This document shows, piece by piece, positions 8,001-16,649 of a stretch of 64,000 bases of DNA. Location of the stretch: NCBI GenBank assembly GCA_964468205.1, contig CAYXVG010000034.1, forward strand, positions 11,570 through 75,569, given 5' to 3'. The notes under the pieces were generated by a model. It did no database searches and was not told where the DNA came from. It worked only from the letters and a program-made list of their open reading frames with translations. The stretch is from CAWELS01 sp964468205 (GTDB taxonomy: Bacteria; Acidobacteriota; Terriglobia; Bryobacterales; Bryobacteraceae). The position numbers and the translations under genes are program-made. How positions within the stretch are numbered: position 1 is the first letter of the stretch; every line of letters begins with the position of its first letter.

Positions 8001-9284
8001 ATGAGCAAGACTCTTACAATCCCTTACGCGACGGCCAGCTTGCGGTTCCAAGTACCGGAGAAGAAACTGCTGGGCAGTTTCGCCCCGGCGGCCGTGACGC
8101 CACTGGCCGACCCCGGCGGGGAGATCCGGCGCGCTCTGAGGAATCCCCTCGAATCGCCACCACTGGGGGAGTTGGCGCGCGGAAAGCAATCGGCGGTGGT
8201 GGTGATTGATGATAGCACCCGCGCCGTGCCGAACGCGCTGCTCCTCGATGGAGTCATCCCGGAGTTGGAGGCGGCGGGCATTGCGCTGAATCAAATCACG
8301 GTGCTTGCCGCTACCGGGTTGCACCGTCCGGTTACGGACGAAGAATTTCGCCACACGCTCGGCCGCTGGCACGGAGTAGTCCGGGCGGAGAACCACGACG
8401 CAGAGGCCGAGGACGGCCTCGTCGAACTCGGAGTAACGAGTTTGGGCAGCAGGATCCGCCTGAACCGGACGTTCGCCGAAGCCGAGTTGAAGATTCTCAC
8501 CGGCGATGTGGAACACCACCAGTTCTGTGGATTCGGCGGAGGCGCGAAGAGCGTGTATCCAGGGCTGGTAGACAGCGAGTCAATCCGGCGCAATCACTCG
8601 CGAATGGATCTTCCAGGCGCCGCGCCAGGAGTTCTTGACGAGAATCCCGTCCGTCGGGAGATTGACGAGGTAGGAGCCATGGCGGGCATCGATTTTCTGC
8701 TGTCAGTGGTTCTGAATGCCCGCCACGAGGTGGTCAGCGTACACGCCGGCCACTGGTTCCAAGCGTTCCGGGAAGCCTGCCCGGTAGTAGATCGCATCTA
8801 TCGGGTGAGCTTGCCGGAGCCGGCCGATCTGGTGATCGCCTCGCCCGGAGGCCATCCCAAGGACGGAACCCTTTACCAAGCGCAGAAAGCGCTGCGCGTG
8901 GCGGCCTCGGCCGCCCGGACCGGAGGGCAAGTGGTCCTCGCCGCCGCGTGTCCCGAGGGCAGTGGTTCGCAACTGTTCGAGCATTGGATGGAAGAGGCGT
9001 TCGAGCCGCACGAGGTCGTGACGCGCATCAAGCAGGCTTTCGTGATGGGCGGACATAAGGCGTACCAGATCGCCCGGGAACTGAGCCGCGTCACTGTCTA
9101 CCTCTATTCGGCCATTCCGCCCGAGAAGGTGCGTTCGTGGTTCATGCAGCCGCTGGAGGACTGGGCGAATGTGGAGCGTCTGATCTCCGATGCGGGGACC
9201 GTCTGCGTTCTTCCTCAGGCATCCTCGACGCTGGCCGAGGTCGCTGTGCCGGTTGGAAGCGGAGGACCGCCGGATGGTCTATAG
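8001..9284 (+). CDS. LarA-family nickel-pincer racemase/epimerase (DUF2088)
   Basis: ATG at 8001 follows AAGGA; the longer frame from 7578 is only overlap with the previous gene. At 427 aa the protein matches LarA. Catalytic residues of lactate racemase are conserved at almost identical numbers: His108 (ATGLHRP), His173, Lys183 of FGGGAKSVYPG (the lysine that holds the pincer cofactor) and His199 (NHSRM). LarA homologues racemise or epimerise 2-hydroxyacids including lactate, malate and aldonates. Placement after the UxaA/SuyAB-like lyase suggests it adjusts C2 stereochemistry of that enzyme's substrate. No larB, larC or larE for cofactor synthesis is in the window. Confidence 0.85.
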   Translation: MSKTLTIPYATASLRFQVPEKKLLGSFAPAAVTPLADPGGEIRRALRNPLESPPLGELARGKQSAVVVIDDSTRAVPNALLLDGVIPELEAAGIALNQITVLAATGLHRPVTDEEFRHTLGRWHGVVRAENHDAEAEDGLVELGVTSLGSRIRLNRTFAEAELKILTGDVEHHQFCGFGGGAKSVYPGLVDSESIRRNHSRMDLPGAAPGVLDENPVRREIDEVGAMAGIDFLLSVVLNARHEVVSVHAGHWFQAFREACPVVDRIYRVSLPEPADLVIASPGGHPKDGTLYQAQKALRVAASAARTGGQVVLAAACPEGSGSQLFEHWMEEAFEPHEVVTRIKQAFVMGGHKAYQIARELSRVTVYLYSAIPPEKVRSWFMQPLEDWANVERLISDAGTVCVLPQASSTLAEVAVPVGSGGPPDGL

Positions 9285-9957
9285 CACGGTCAGCGAAACG
9301 GTCGCCGCGGAACTCCGAAAGGAGATTCTGACCGGAAAACTTACTCCGGGCACGAAGATCGACCAGAACGAACTGAAGCGGCAGTTCGGTGTGAGCGCCA
9401 TCCCGCTGCGCGAGGCCTTCAAGCAACTTCAGGCGGAGGGATACCTCGATATCTATCCGCACCGCGGCGTTCGGGTCAAGCCGCTGTGCCGTGACGAGAT
9501 CGAGGATCTCTACCTCGTGCGCGCCGAGGTGGAGGCGCTCGCGGCGCGTCTCGCCCTCAACAACCTTCGGGACGCGGACCTGGAGGATCTAAGGGCGATC
9601 TTCGGCCAGATGAACAGTCTGACGAACGCTGGCGCTTACAAGCGTCTCGTGAGCCTGAACCGGAAATTCCATTTCAGGATTTACCGGGCCTGCGGCCGCC
9701 GTCATCTACTGGCGATTCTCGATGACCTGTGGATGCGGAGTTCGCGATACCGCAATGTCGTGACGGTACGGCCGTCACGGGCGCGGAGCGCCCTCGAGGA
9801 GCACCGGAGGATTCTCGAGGCGTGCATCGCGCGCAATGTGCAGGCCCTGGCCCGCGCGGTGAGGAAGAACGTGGACGAAACGAGGAAGATGCTCGGGCAG
9901 GCGCCAGACTCGGAGCATTTTCCCATCACGGCGATGGCGCCGCTGGACGAAAGATGA
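9274..9957 (+). CDS. GntR family transcriptional regulator (FadR/FCD type)
   Basis: ATG at 9274 lies inside the end of the LarA gene (11-base overlap), showing tight coupling. Residues 1-75 are a winged helix-turn-helix (SETVAAELRKEILTGKL, PLREAFKQLQAEGYLDIYPHRG). The rest is an all-helical FCD ligand-binding domain with LNRKFHFRIYRACGRRHL and a late EEHRRILEA helix carrying metal-binding His. Regulators of this group sense sugar acids, lactate or similar acids and repress the catabolic genes around them. It is probably the local repressor of this locus; AT-rich palindromes at 3465 and 18788 are candidate sites. Confidence 0.9.
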   Translation: MVYSTVSETVAAELRKEILTGKLTPGTKIDQNELKRQFGVSAIPLREAFKQLQAEGYLDIYPHRGVRVKPLCRDEIEDLYLVRAEVEALAARLALNNLRDADLEDLRAIFGQMNSLTNAGAYKRLVSLNRKFHFRIYRACGRRHLLAILDDLWMRSSRYRNVVTVRPSRARSALEEHRRILEACIARNVQALARAVRKNVDETRKMLGQAPDSEHFPITAMAPLDER

Positions 9958-9968
9958 AGGAGTTCGCG

Positions 9969-11219
9969 ATGTGCAGAAGGATACATGGGTACCGCTGGCG
10001 GGCTGTCGCGATGACGGCCCTCGCCGCCGCCGTTCTCGCGTGCGGCGGCGAGGCTCCGGAGAAGGCCGCGAACGGCGAATGGAGAGCGTTGTTTGACGGA
10101 ACCAGCCTCGCCGGCTGGGAGAACGTCGGGGACGCGAACTGGAGAGTGGAAGACGGCAATATTGTCGTCGGTCGTGAGGAGGGCCAGACCAACAAAGGGT
10201 GGCTGGTGACGGAACGCGAATTCACGGATTTTAGGCTGCGGCTCGAATTCAAGACAAAGTATTTGCCTTTCAACTCGGGCGTTCTGTTTCGCGATCCCGG
10301 CCACTCGAAAGTAGGCCGTCCCGCGTTCAACGGGTTCGAGCTGCAATTGCTGGATCACCAGGAAGGGAAGGCGGCCAACCCGAGCGGTTCCATCTACGAT
10401 CTTGCGCGCGCCTATCCGCGAGAGATTAAGCCGGATACATGGACGAAGATCGAGGTCCACTGCATCGGCGACCGCATCGCGACATTCATCGACGGGGAGA
10501 AGACCGCCGAGACACACACCCGGCGGTCCTTCTTCGGAGCCATTGGCCTGCAGTTGCACGGCGGACAGGATGCCGCTGAGTACCGGTGGCGCAACATCGA
10601 GCTGATGGAGTTGCCGGAAGGGCCCACCCGGACCAGGATGCTCGCGGAGGAATTGGAGAACGCCCCGGGCGAGTTTGTCGATTTCCTGGCGGGCAAGACG
10701 ATGAACGACTTCGACATCTACTGGGAAGCGGGCGCGAAATGGACTCTCAGCGACGGCGTCTTGCGCGGCGAGAATCCAGAGGAAATCGCTTGGATCTTCG
10801 CCAAGGGCGACTACGCGGACTACATACTTGCTTTTGACTACCGGCTGAGCAAGGGCGGCAACGCCGGGACGTGCCACCGGTTTCAATGGCCGGACGGAGG
10901 AGATACCACCAAGGGACCAGCGTTTCTCGGCTTCGAATGCCAGATCGCCGACACCGGCGAGGTCAACCCCACCGGTTCCGTCTACTCCCTCGCCCGGGCT
11001 TACGAAACCACCGCCTGGAACCGGCCCATCCACCGGCCGGAACGCTGGAATCATTACCGGATTTACGTCCGCGGAGACCATGTGGTGACCTATGTCAACC
11101 GGCAGAAGACCGCCGAGGCGTACTTCGACCGCCCAGCCTCGGGCAGAATCGGTTTTCAGGTGCACCACCCGGCGGAGTGGGTCGAGTACCGGAACGTACT
11201 GCTCAAGGTGATCGAGTAA
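9969..11219 (+). CDS. Lipoprotein with two tandem DUF1080 domains
   Basis: Start at 9969 chosen because AAGGAG lies 6 bases upstream; an ATG at 9954 overlapping the regulator stop is the alternative. The leader ends in the lipobox LAAAVLAC, so Cys is lipidated and the protein is membrane-anchored. Two DUF1080 sandwiches follow: roughly residues 45-205 (WRALFDGTSLAGWEN) and 215-416 (FVDFLAGKTMNDFDIYWE). Each contains the G-Y-L-A-R-A-Y type segment (SIYDLARAYP, SVYSLARAYE). It probably acts on oligosaccharide or 3-keto-glycoside substrates outside the inner membrane, like the single-domain protein at 5714. Tandem duplication within one lipoprotein is less common. Confidence 0.85.
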   Translation: MCRRIHGYRWRAVAMTALAAAVLACGGEAPEKAANGEWRALFDGTSLAGWENVGDANWRVEDGNIVVGREEGQTNKGWLVTEREFTDFRLRLEFKTKYLPFNSGVLFRDPGHSKVGRPAFNGFELQLLDHQEGKAANPSGSIYDLARAYPREIKPDTWTKIEVHCIGDRIATFIDGEKTAETHTRRSFFGAIGLQLHGGQDAAEYRWRNIELMELPEGPTRTRMLAEELENAPGEFVDFLAGKTMNDFDIYWEAGAKWTLSDGVLRGENPEEIAWIFAKGDYADYILAFDYRLSKGGNAGTCHRFQWPDGGDTTKGPAFLGFECQIADTGEVNPTGSVYSLARAYETTAWNRPIHRPERWNHYRIYVRGDHVVTYVNRQKTAEAYFDRPASGRIGFQVHHPAEWVEYRNVLLKVIE

Positions 11220-11237
11220 AGAAAGAGAAGAAACGAA

Positions 11238-13202
11238 GTGGAACCGACAACACAGTATCTGGCGGCGCGCGATTGGGGTTGGCTCATCGTATTCGTAGTC
11301 CTCATGATTGGCACAGGCGTCGCATTCTATCGCCTGGCCCGCCGTTCCGAGGAAGATTTCTTCCTCGCCGGCCGGACGCTTCCATGGTGGTTGCCCGCGG
11401 TGTCCGTCTATGCGACCCACACAGCGACCGACACGGCCATATATGTCACCGGTCTTGTCTTCCTTTTCGGAGTTTCCGGCGTCTGGTACCTGATCTTCCC
11501 GGTTTGGGTCGTGGTAAGCGCCTTTACCTCGACCAGAATCTTCCGCCGCTCGCTCGCCTACACCATCGCGGAGTGGCAGAACCTCCGCTTCAGCGGTATC
11601 CGTGCGGAAATGTTGAGGGGTTGGTTCGCCGGCTGGCAGTTTTTCATGAGCATGTTCGTGCTCGGCTGGGTGGGCGCCGCGATGGGCAAGGTGAGCGCCA
11701 TCTTGTTCGGATGGCCGGGCTGGGTCGGCATTGTCGGCTTCGCTTCCTTGTGCGCCATCTATGTTCTCGCGGCCGGCTACTGGGGGGTGATCGTCGCGGA
11801 CTTCCAGCAGGGCATTATCGCCTTTATTCTCATTGTTCTGGTATCGGTCTGGGGAATCCTCGCCGCCGGCGGGCCGGCGCAGATCGTGCAGAATTTCGAG
11901 CGGATGAACAGCACTTATTCGTGGACCGTGCCCGAGGTTTCCGAAACGGCGGAGCAATGTCTGCTGTTGGTGGAGGGACAGGGCGAAGAACGCTTCGTGG
12001 AGGCGAGAAGCGATGGTTACTTCGCCATCGAGCCGGCTACCGGAGGTTCCGCGTCCGCCGGCGCCGCGCCCACGCGTGAGCAAGTTTTCCAAGCTGAGGG
12101 TGAGCTTCGGATTGTGTTCCCGGAACCGGGTGACCGGCTGCGGTCCGGCGATCAGGTCAAGGTTATCTGGTCGCGGCTGGATGGAATTGAGAAACTGCGG
12201 CTATCCTTGTCAACGGATGGCGGAGAGACCTGGAGCCTGATATCGGACACGCCGCGCAACGGCCAAGCCTGGCGAATGGACCCGTTCGCCTTCACCGGCT
12301 GGCTCAAGGGCGATTTTCCGCTTTTCTGGTTCTTCACAATGCTGGTGATGGCAATCATCGGCGGCCTCGGAGTCGGCACCAACTCGGATTGGTTCGTGGA
12401 AGCCCAGCGCATGCAGTCCGCCGATACCCTGAAGGGCGCGGTGCTGGCCATGCTGGGCGGAGGTATCTCCGTCGTCTTTCGCAATGGGATATGGGTGGCC
12501 GCGATTCTCGGGCTGTTCACGCTGGCGCCACACGTGGCGAATGTCGGGCAGGTGGAAACCTCCTGGTATACCTCCGGTTTCCGGTATCTGCCGGTCGGTG
12601 TTGTTGGACTTTTCGTGGCGGGAATTGTTGCCATTCATCTCTCAACGGTATCCACCCGCCTCAATCTGGGCGCGATGTACGCCACCCGTGACCTCTACCA
12701 CCACTACCTCCGGCCCAACGCCTCGGATCGCGAGTTGGTGTGGGCCGGCCGTATCAGCACGCTGGTTCTTTTGCTTGGCTCTTTCATCTACGGCATGATG
12801 ATCACCGAGATAACGTCCTGGCTGATCTTTGCCATGTGGATCATGTTCGCCGGTGTGTGGCTGCCGAACGTCCTGCAGGTGGTCTGGTGGCGATTCAATG
12901 CCTATGGCTATCTGTCGGCATGGGTTTCGAGCCTGCTGTTCAGTTGGCTCGTCGTGTGGGTGCTTCCAGAATTCGGCGTTTTGCCGGTGCTGCCGAATCA
13001 CTTGCAGTTTTGGGTACTGCTTGGGCTCGGAGCCATAGTATTTGTTCCCTTTACACTGTTTACCAAGCCGGAGGACATGGAGCACCTGATAAGGTTTTAC
13101 GTAATGACCCGTCCGATCGGCTGGTGGGGGCCCGTGAGGAAGGAAGCGCTCCGCCGCGGGCTTGTGCAGGCCGTGACGAGGGTCCCTGGGAGTGACTTAT
13201 GA
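11238..13202 (+). CDS. Sodium:solute symporter family protein with inserted Ig-like segment
   Basis: A 654-residue, multi-spanning SSS-family transporter. GTG start with AAGAGAAG upstream. Typical opening is one helix then SEEDFFLAGRTLPWWLPAVS; later helices include GLGVGTNSDWFVEAQRMQSA and VAGIVAIHLSTVSTRLN. Unusually, about residues 232-348 are hydrophilic and contain FPEPGDRLRSGDQVKVIWS followed by LSLSTDGGETWSLIS, a pattern of bacterial Ig-like/Kre9-KNH-type beta sandwiches, lodged between membrane helices. It likely imports the sugar or acid used by the neighbouring enzymes. It is the first of four overlapping genes, with three tiny membrane proteins after it. Confidence 0.88.
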   Translation: MEPTTQYLAARDWGWLIVFVVLMIGTGVAFYRLARRSEEDFFLAGRTLPWWLPAVSVYATHTATDTAIYVTGLVFLFGVSGVWYLIFPVWVVVSAFTSTRIFRRSLAYTIAEWQNLRFSGIRAEMLRGWFAGWQFFMSMFVLGWVGAAMGKVSAILFGWPGWVGIVGFASLCAIYVLAAGYWGVIVADFQQGIIAFILIVLVSVWGILAAGGPAQIVQNFERMNSTYSWTVPEVSETAEQCLLLVEGQGEERFVEARSDGYFAIEPATGGSASAGAAPTREQVFQAEGELRIVFPEPGDRLRSGDQVKVIWSRLDGIEKLRLSLSTDGGETWSLISDTPRNGQAWRMDPFAFTGWLKGDFPLFWFFTMLVMAIIGGLGVGTNSDWFVEAQRMQSADTLKGAVLAMLGGGISVVFRNGIWVAAILGLFTLAPHVANVGQVETSWYTSGFRYLPVGVVGLFVAGIVAIHLSTVSTRLNLGAMYATRDLYHHYLRPNASDRELVWAGRISTLVLLLGSFIYGMMITEITSWLIFAMWIMFAGVWLPNVLQVVWWRFNAYGYLSAWVSSLLFSWLVVWVLPEFGVLPVLPNHLQFWVLLGLGAIVFVPFTLFTKPEDMEHLIRFYVMTRPIGWWGPVRKEALRRGLVQAVTRVPGSDL

Positions 13203-13507
13203 ATTCCAAACTGAGGTTGAAGCGCCACTGGACAACCATCGAGGCCGACGACTGGTCGAAGGAGGATTTTATAGCCGCCGGCCTCGGTGTTCTCTGCTTC
13301 GTGGCGGTTGCTATCGGCACTCCGTACGCCTTTCTACTCCGCCCCGTTGGGTTCGTTTTGTTGGGAGCGAGCGCGCTGCTCGGATGGGTTACGCTCTGGA
13401 TCATCAACCCCAAGCTCGAGGCCGTCTCCGCGGAATACGAAACGAAGCAAAAGGAATATCTCGAGCGCCTCGAAAAGATCATGCGATGGGAGGATCTGGA
13501 TGGATAA
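13199..13507 (+). CDS. Small membrane protein, possible symporter accessory subunit
   Basis: 102 aa; ATG overlaps the symporter stop (ATGA), so translation is coupled. Two hydrophobic helices (about residues 24-42 and 46-64: GLGVLCFVAVAIG and FVLLGASALLGWVTLWII) are followed by a charged helix rich in Glu/Lys that may be a coiled coil. No family recognised. Position between a sodium symporter and two other tiny membrane proteins suggests it stabilises or regulates the transporter, as small partners do for some SSS carriers; that is inference. Confidence 0.7.
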   Translation: MNSKLRLKRHWTTIEADDWSKEDFIAAGLGVLCFVAVAIGTPYAFLLRPVGFVLLGASALLGWVTLWIINPKLEAVSAEYETKQKEYLERLEKIMRWEDLDG

Positions 13508-13673
13508 GGAACTTGCGGTCGTCCTCGGGATGTCGATCTCCTACCTCGCTTCCCTGGCGGGGATGTTTATTGCGGTGTGGGCCTACAAGAGAAACGCCAA
13601 GAGGCGCCGGGAGGCTACCCCGGCGGATCACGAGAGATTCCCCGATGAACCGGAGAAGGGAGGCCGCTCGTGA
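13500..13673 (+). CDS. 57-residue single-span membrane protein
   Basis: ATG at 13500 overlaps the preceding gene by 8 bases. The N-terminal half (LAVVLGMSISYLASLAGMFIAVWAY) is one hydrophobic span; the C-terminal half is basic then acidic (KRNAKRRREA), predicting a cytoplasmic tail. No homologue recognised. Its stop overlaps the next start, so it belongs to the symporter operon. Confidence 0.6.
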   Translation: MDKELAVVLGMSISYLASLAGMFIAVWAYKRNAKRRREATPADHERFPDEPEKGGRS

Positions 13674-13825
13674 ACAGCCAGCATTTTGAGGTGTTCCTGC
13701 CGGCTCTGCTGGCGGCGTCCGAACGGATCGGGCCAGACTATCTCGGATACGTCATTCCGTTCGCCACCTTCGTGCTCGCTCTCTGTTCGGTCATAGCGCT
13801 CTACCGCAGATTTATGAACCGTTGA
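13670..13825 (+). CDS. 51-residue single-span membrane protein
   Basis: GTG at 13670 overlaps the stop of the 57-residue gene (GTGA), with GGGAGG about 7 bases upstream. The product has one hydrophobic span near its end (YVIPFATFVLALCSVIALYRR) and a short basic tail. It is too short for most gene finders but its coupling to both neighbours and strong ribosome site support it. Unknown function; probable third small partner of the symporter. Confidence 0.55.
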   Translation: MNSQHFEVFLPALLAASERIGPDYLGYVIPFATFVLALCSVIALYRRFMNR

Positions 13826-13832
13826 GACAATC

Positions 13833-15182
13833 ATGATCGATACCAAAGACAATCTGAAAGTGGCTTTCCTGGCACTCGCCCGCACGACCTTTGACATGGC
13901 GCTTGCAGGCGAGACGATTCGCGAGGCAAGAGAGAATCTGCGGGCCGCCGGGCTTGAGCCCCAGGGGCCCGAGGACCCCATCACCGACGCTTCGGAAGTG
14001 GGCGCGGTGCTGGCGGATCTCGGCCGCGATGGGTTGGATGCTGCCGTCGTTTTTCAGGCGACGTTCGCGGATAGCGATGCGGCGTGTGCCGTGGCCAGCG
14101 GCATCGATGCGCCGCTGTTGCTCTGGGCCGTGCCGGAAGAACCATCCGGCGGCCGCCTCCGTCTGAACTCTTATTGCGGAGTGAATCTGGCCGCGCATGC
14201 GCTGACGAGAGCCGGCCGGAAGTATGAGTCGGTGTATGCCGGCCCCGGCGATTCAACCGTACCGGAGCGAGTTCGGCAAATTGCGACGGCGGGTAGCGTG
14301 GCCAGGCGGCTCCGGCACTTGAGGCTCGGCAGGCTCGGGACAAATCCGGACGGGTTCGAGAGCTGTGTGGTGGATCCGGCTGCTCTGCAACGGAGACTCG
14401 GCGTCGAGGTCGTACCACTGGAACTGGATAGTTTCTTTGCCGAAGTGGGAACGGTTGGGGCGCAAGAGACCGGCGCACTGCGAGAGTCGCTGCGGGGAAG
14501 TGTTAGCGGGATTGACGAGGTGGAGCGTGTCCCGGCGGACCGCACTTTGGCGAGCTATCTCGTACTTGGACGCCTCTCCGAGCGCCAGCATCTCGATGGT
14601 TTTGCCGTCCGCTGCTGGCCCGAGTTCTTCACCCAGATGGGCTGCGCGGCCTGCGGGGCGCTCTCGCTGTTGAGCGACCGGATGATTCCGGCCGGCTGCG
14701 AATCCGACGTGAACGGAGTCATCACCCAGTGGATCCTGCAATCGGTGGCTGGCGCGCCGGCCTTCGATACCGACATGGTCGCGTTCGATGAAGCGGCGGA
14801 TGCGGTGGTCTTCTGGCATTGCGGGAAGGCTCCGCTCTCACTGGCCGGCCCCGAAGGGAAGCCCCAAGCGACTATCCATTCGAACCGGAAACTCCCGCTA
14901 CTATGGGAGTTCCCGCTGAAACCCGGTACGGTGACGCTCGCCCGGCTCAGCGCGGCCACTGGAGACTACCGGCTAACGATAGCGAAGGGCGAGATGCTTC
15001 GCGCGGAAAAGAGTTTTACGGGAACCTCGGGCCGCTGCCGCTTTGCACAGCCCGCCCGTAGGTTCCTGGAGAGGATACTGGCCGAGGGACTGGAGCACCA
15101 CATGGCTCTTGTTTATGGCGATCATCTCTCCACCCTGAGGTTGCTGGCCCGGCAGCTTGACTTGCCGGTGCTGGAACTCTAG
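13833..15182 (+). CDS. L-fucose/L-arabinose isomerase-like protein
   Basis: 449 aa with the fold of the FucI/AraA group. N-terminal Rossmann-like part (LKVAFLALARTTFDMALA) and GGRLRLNSYCGVNLAAHAL correspond to the first two domains; the later AVRCWPEFFTQMGCAACGALSLLSDR and GCESDVNGVITQW blocks hold the Glu/Asp metal ligands of the active centre, and FWHCGKAPLSL supplies a conserved His. Such enzymes interconvert an aldose and its ketose. It starts 7 bases after the small membrane genes and precedes an aldehyde dehydrogenase and an aldolase, so it probably makes the ketose that the aldolase cleaves. Confidence 0.8.
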   Translation: MIDTKDNLKVAFLALARTTFDMALAGETIREARENLRAAGLEPQGPEDPITDASEVGAVLADLGRDGLDAAVVFQATFADSDAACAVASGIDAPLLLWAVPEEPSGGRLRLNSYCGVNLAAHALTRAGRKYESVYAGPGDSTVPERVRQIATAGSVARRLRHLRLGRLGTNPDGFESCVVDPAALQRRLGVEVVPLELDSFFAEVGTVGAQETGALRESLRGSVSGIDEVERVPADRTLASYLVLGRLSERQHLDGFAVRCWPEFFTQMGCAACGALSLLSDRMIPAGCESDVNGVITQWILQSVAGAPAFDTDMVAFDEAADAVVFWHCGKAPLSLAGPEGKPQATIHSNRKLPLLWEFPLKPGTVTLARLSAATGDYRLTIAKGEMLRAEKSFTGTSGRCRFAQPARRFLERILAEGLEHHMALVYGDHLSTLRLLARQLDLPVLEL

Positions 15183-15212
15183 CGAAACGAGACAAAGAAG
15201 GAGGACCTTCTA

Positions 15213-16649
15213 ATGACGGAAAAGCGACCCTTTCTGGTTGGCGGCAAGTGGCGAACCAGCGACAGTGTGAATCAAGTCCGGTTTCCCTACAACGGTGAAG
15301 TGATTGCCGAGGTCTGCCAGGCAGCGGCGGCCGACATCGAAGACGCAATCAGCGCTGCTGCCGCCGGATTCGAGACGACCCGGCGGATGCCGTCGCACGA
15401 GCGCTCGACTATTCTGTACAACCTGCTGGAGCAGATGGAGCGGCGGGCGGACGACTTCGTCGAGGCGATGATCCTCGAGGGCGGCAAAACGCGCGGCGTC
15501 GCTAAGGGCGAATTCGGCCGGGCCAAGGAGACGATCCGGGTTTCGGCCGAAGAAGCGAAACGAATCGGTGGCGAGATTATCCCGATCGACTGGACCGCGG
15601 CCGGCGAACAGCGCATGGGCTTTGTCCGCCGGCTGCCCCTTGGTCCCGTAGTGGGCATCGCCCCATTCAACTATCCTTTGAACCTCGCCTGCCACAAGCT
15701 CGGCCCCGCCGTCGCCTCGGGCAATTCCTTCATCTTAAAGCCGGCTTCGGCGACACCACTTTCGGCCCTGCTGCTGGCTGAGGCCTTGCTGGAAGCAGGT
15801 TATCCCCCGGAAGCGCTCAGTGTGGTTGTCTGCCGCGGCTCTGACGCCGAGAAATTGGTCTCGGACGAGCGCGTTGCGTTCATGACCTTCACCGGGAGTT
15901 CCGACGTCGGCTGGCATCTGAAGGCAATTGCAGGACGTAAGCGCGTGGGGTTGGAACTCGGCGGCAACGCCGCGGCCATCGTTCACGAGGACGCCAACAT
16001 CGACTTCGCGGTGAGCCGCATCGTGCTCGGCGGATTCACCAACGCGGGCCAGAATTGCATCTCCGTGCAGCGGGTGCTCCTCCACCGCCCAATCTACGAT
16101 GAGACCCTCGCGAAGCTCATCGAAGGGGTTTCCGCGCTTAAGCTGGGCGACCCGAGAGAGGAGGATACCGACGTCGGCCCGATGATTGAAGAGCAGGCGG
16201 CGGAAAAGGCGCTGGCTTGGGTGCAGGAAGCCGTGAATGCCGGCGCCCGGCTGGCTCTGGGCGGCGCACGGGACGGCGCCATGTTCCAGCCGACCGTGCT
16301 GACGGAAACTACGCCGGAAATGAGAGCGGACTGTCAGGAGATCTTTGCCCCCGTGATCGCCGTCTCAGCCTACGACGACTTTGACGAGGCGATAGAGCGC
16401 GCCAACAAAACCGATTTCGGGCTGCAGTCAGGCGTTTTCACGCAGAATGTGAACCGGGTGATGCAGGCTTTCGAGTCTGTCGAGGTGGGCGGCTTGCAAG
16501 TAAACGATGTGTCTACCTTCCGTGTTGACCACATGCCCTACGGAGGGGTGAAGGGCTCCGGCATTGGCCGCGAGGGGCCCCGCTACGCGATCGAGGAAAT
16601 GACGGAAATGAAACTGATGGTGCTCAATCTTGCGGGAGGACGGATGTAA
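15213..16649 (+). CDS. NAD(P)-dependent aldehyde dehydrogenase
   Basis: 478 aa, usual length. AAGGAGG lies about 8 bases before ATG. Catalytic residues are complete: Asn153 (PFNYPLNL), Glu248 (LELGGN) and nucleophile Cys282 (NAGQNCIS). The C-terminal MPYGGVKGSGIGREG dimer arm is also present. It resembles succinate-semialdehyde/lactaldehyde/sulfolactaldehyde-type dehydrogenases more than CoA-acylating ones. In context it would oxidise the three-carbon aldehyde released by the aldolase whose start overlaps its stop (TAATG) to a 2-hydroxyacid, a possible substrate of LarA and the SuyAB/UxaA-like lyase. Confidence 0.9.
   Translation: MTEKRPFLVGGKWRTSDSVNQVRFPYNGEVIAEVCQAAAADIEDAISAAAAGFETTRRMPSHERSTILYNLLEQMERRADDFVEAMILEGGKTRGVAKGEFGRAKETIRVSAEEAKRIGGEIIPIDWTAAGEQRMGFVRRLPLGPVVGIAPFNYPLNLACHKLGPAVASGNSFILKPASATPLSALLLAEALLEAGYPPEALSVVVCRGSDAEKLVSDERVAFMTFTGSSDVGWHLKAIAGRKRVGLELGGNAAAIVHEDANIDFAVSRIVLGGFTNAGQNCISVQRVLLHRPIYDETLAKLIEGVSALKLGDPREEDTDVGPMIEEQAAEKALAWVQEAVNAGARLALGGARDGAMFQPTVLTETTPEMRADCQEIFAPVIAVSAYDDFDEAIERANKTDFGLQSGVFTQNVNRVMQAFESVEVGGLQVNDVSTFRVDHMPYGGVKGSGIGREGPRYAIEEMTEMKLMVLNLAGGRM

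Noticed and set aside
9702..12092. 796-residue open frame on the minus strand
   Set aside because: It lies antisense across the GntR, DUF1080 lipoprotein and symporter genes, which have recognisable domains; the long frame is a GC-rich shadow with no family motif.
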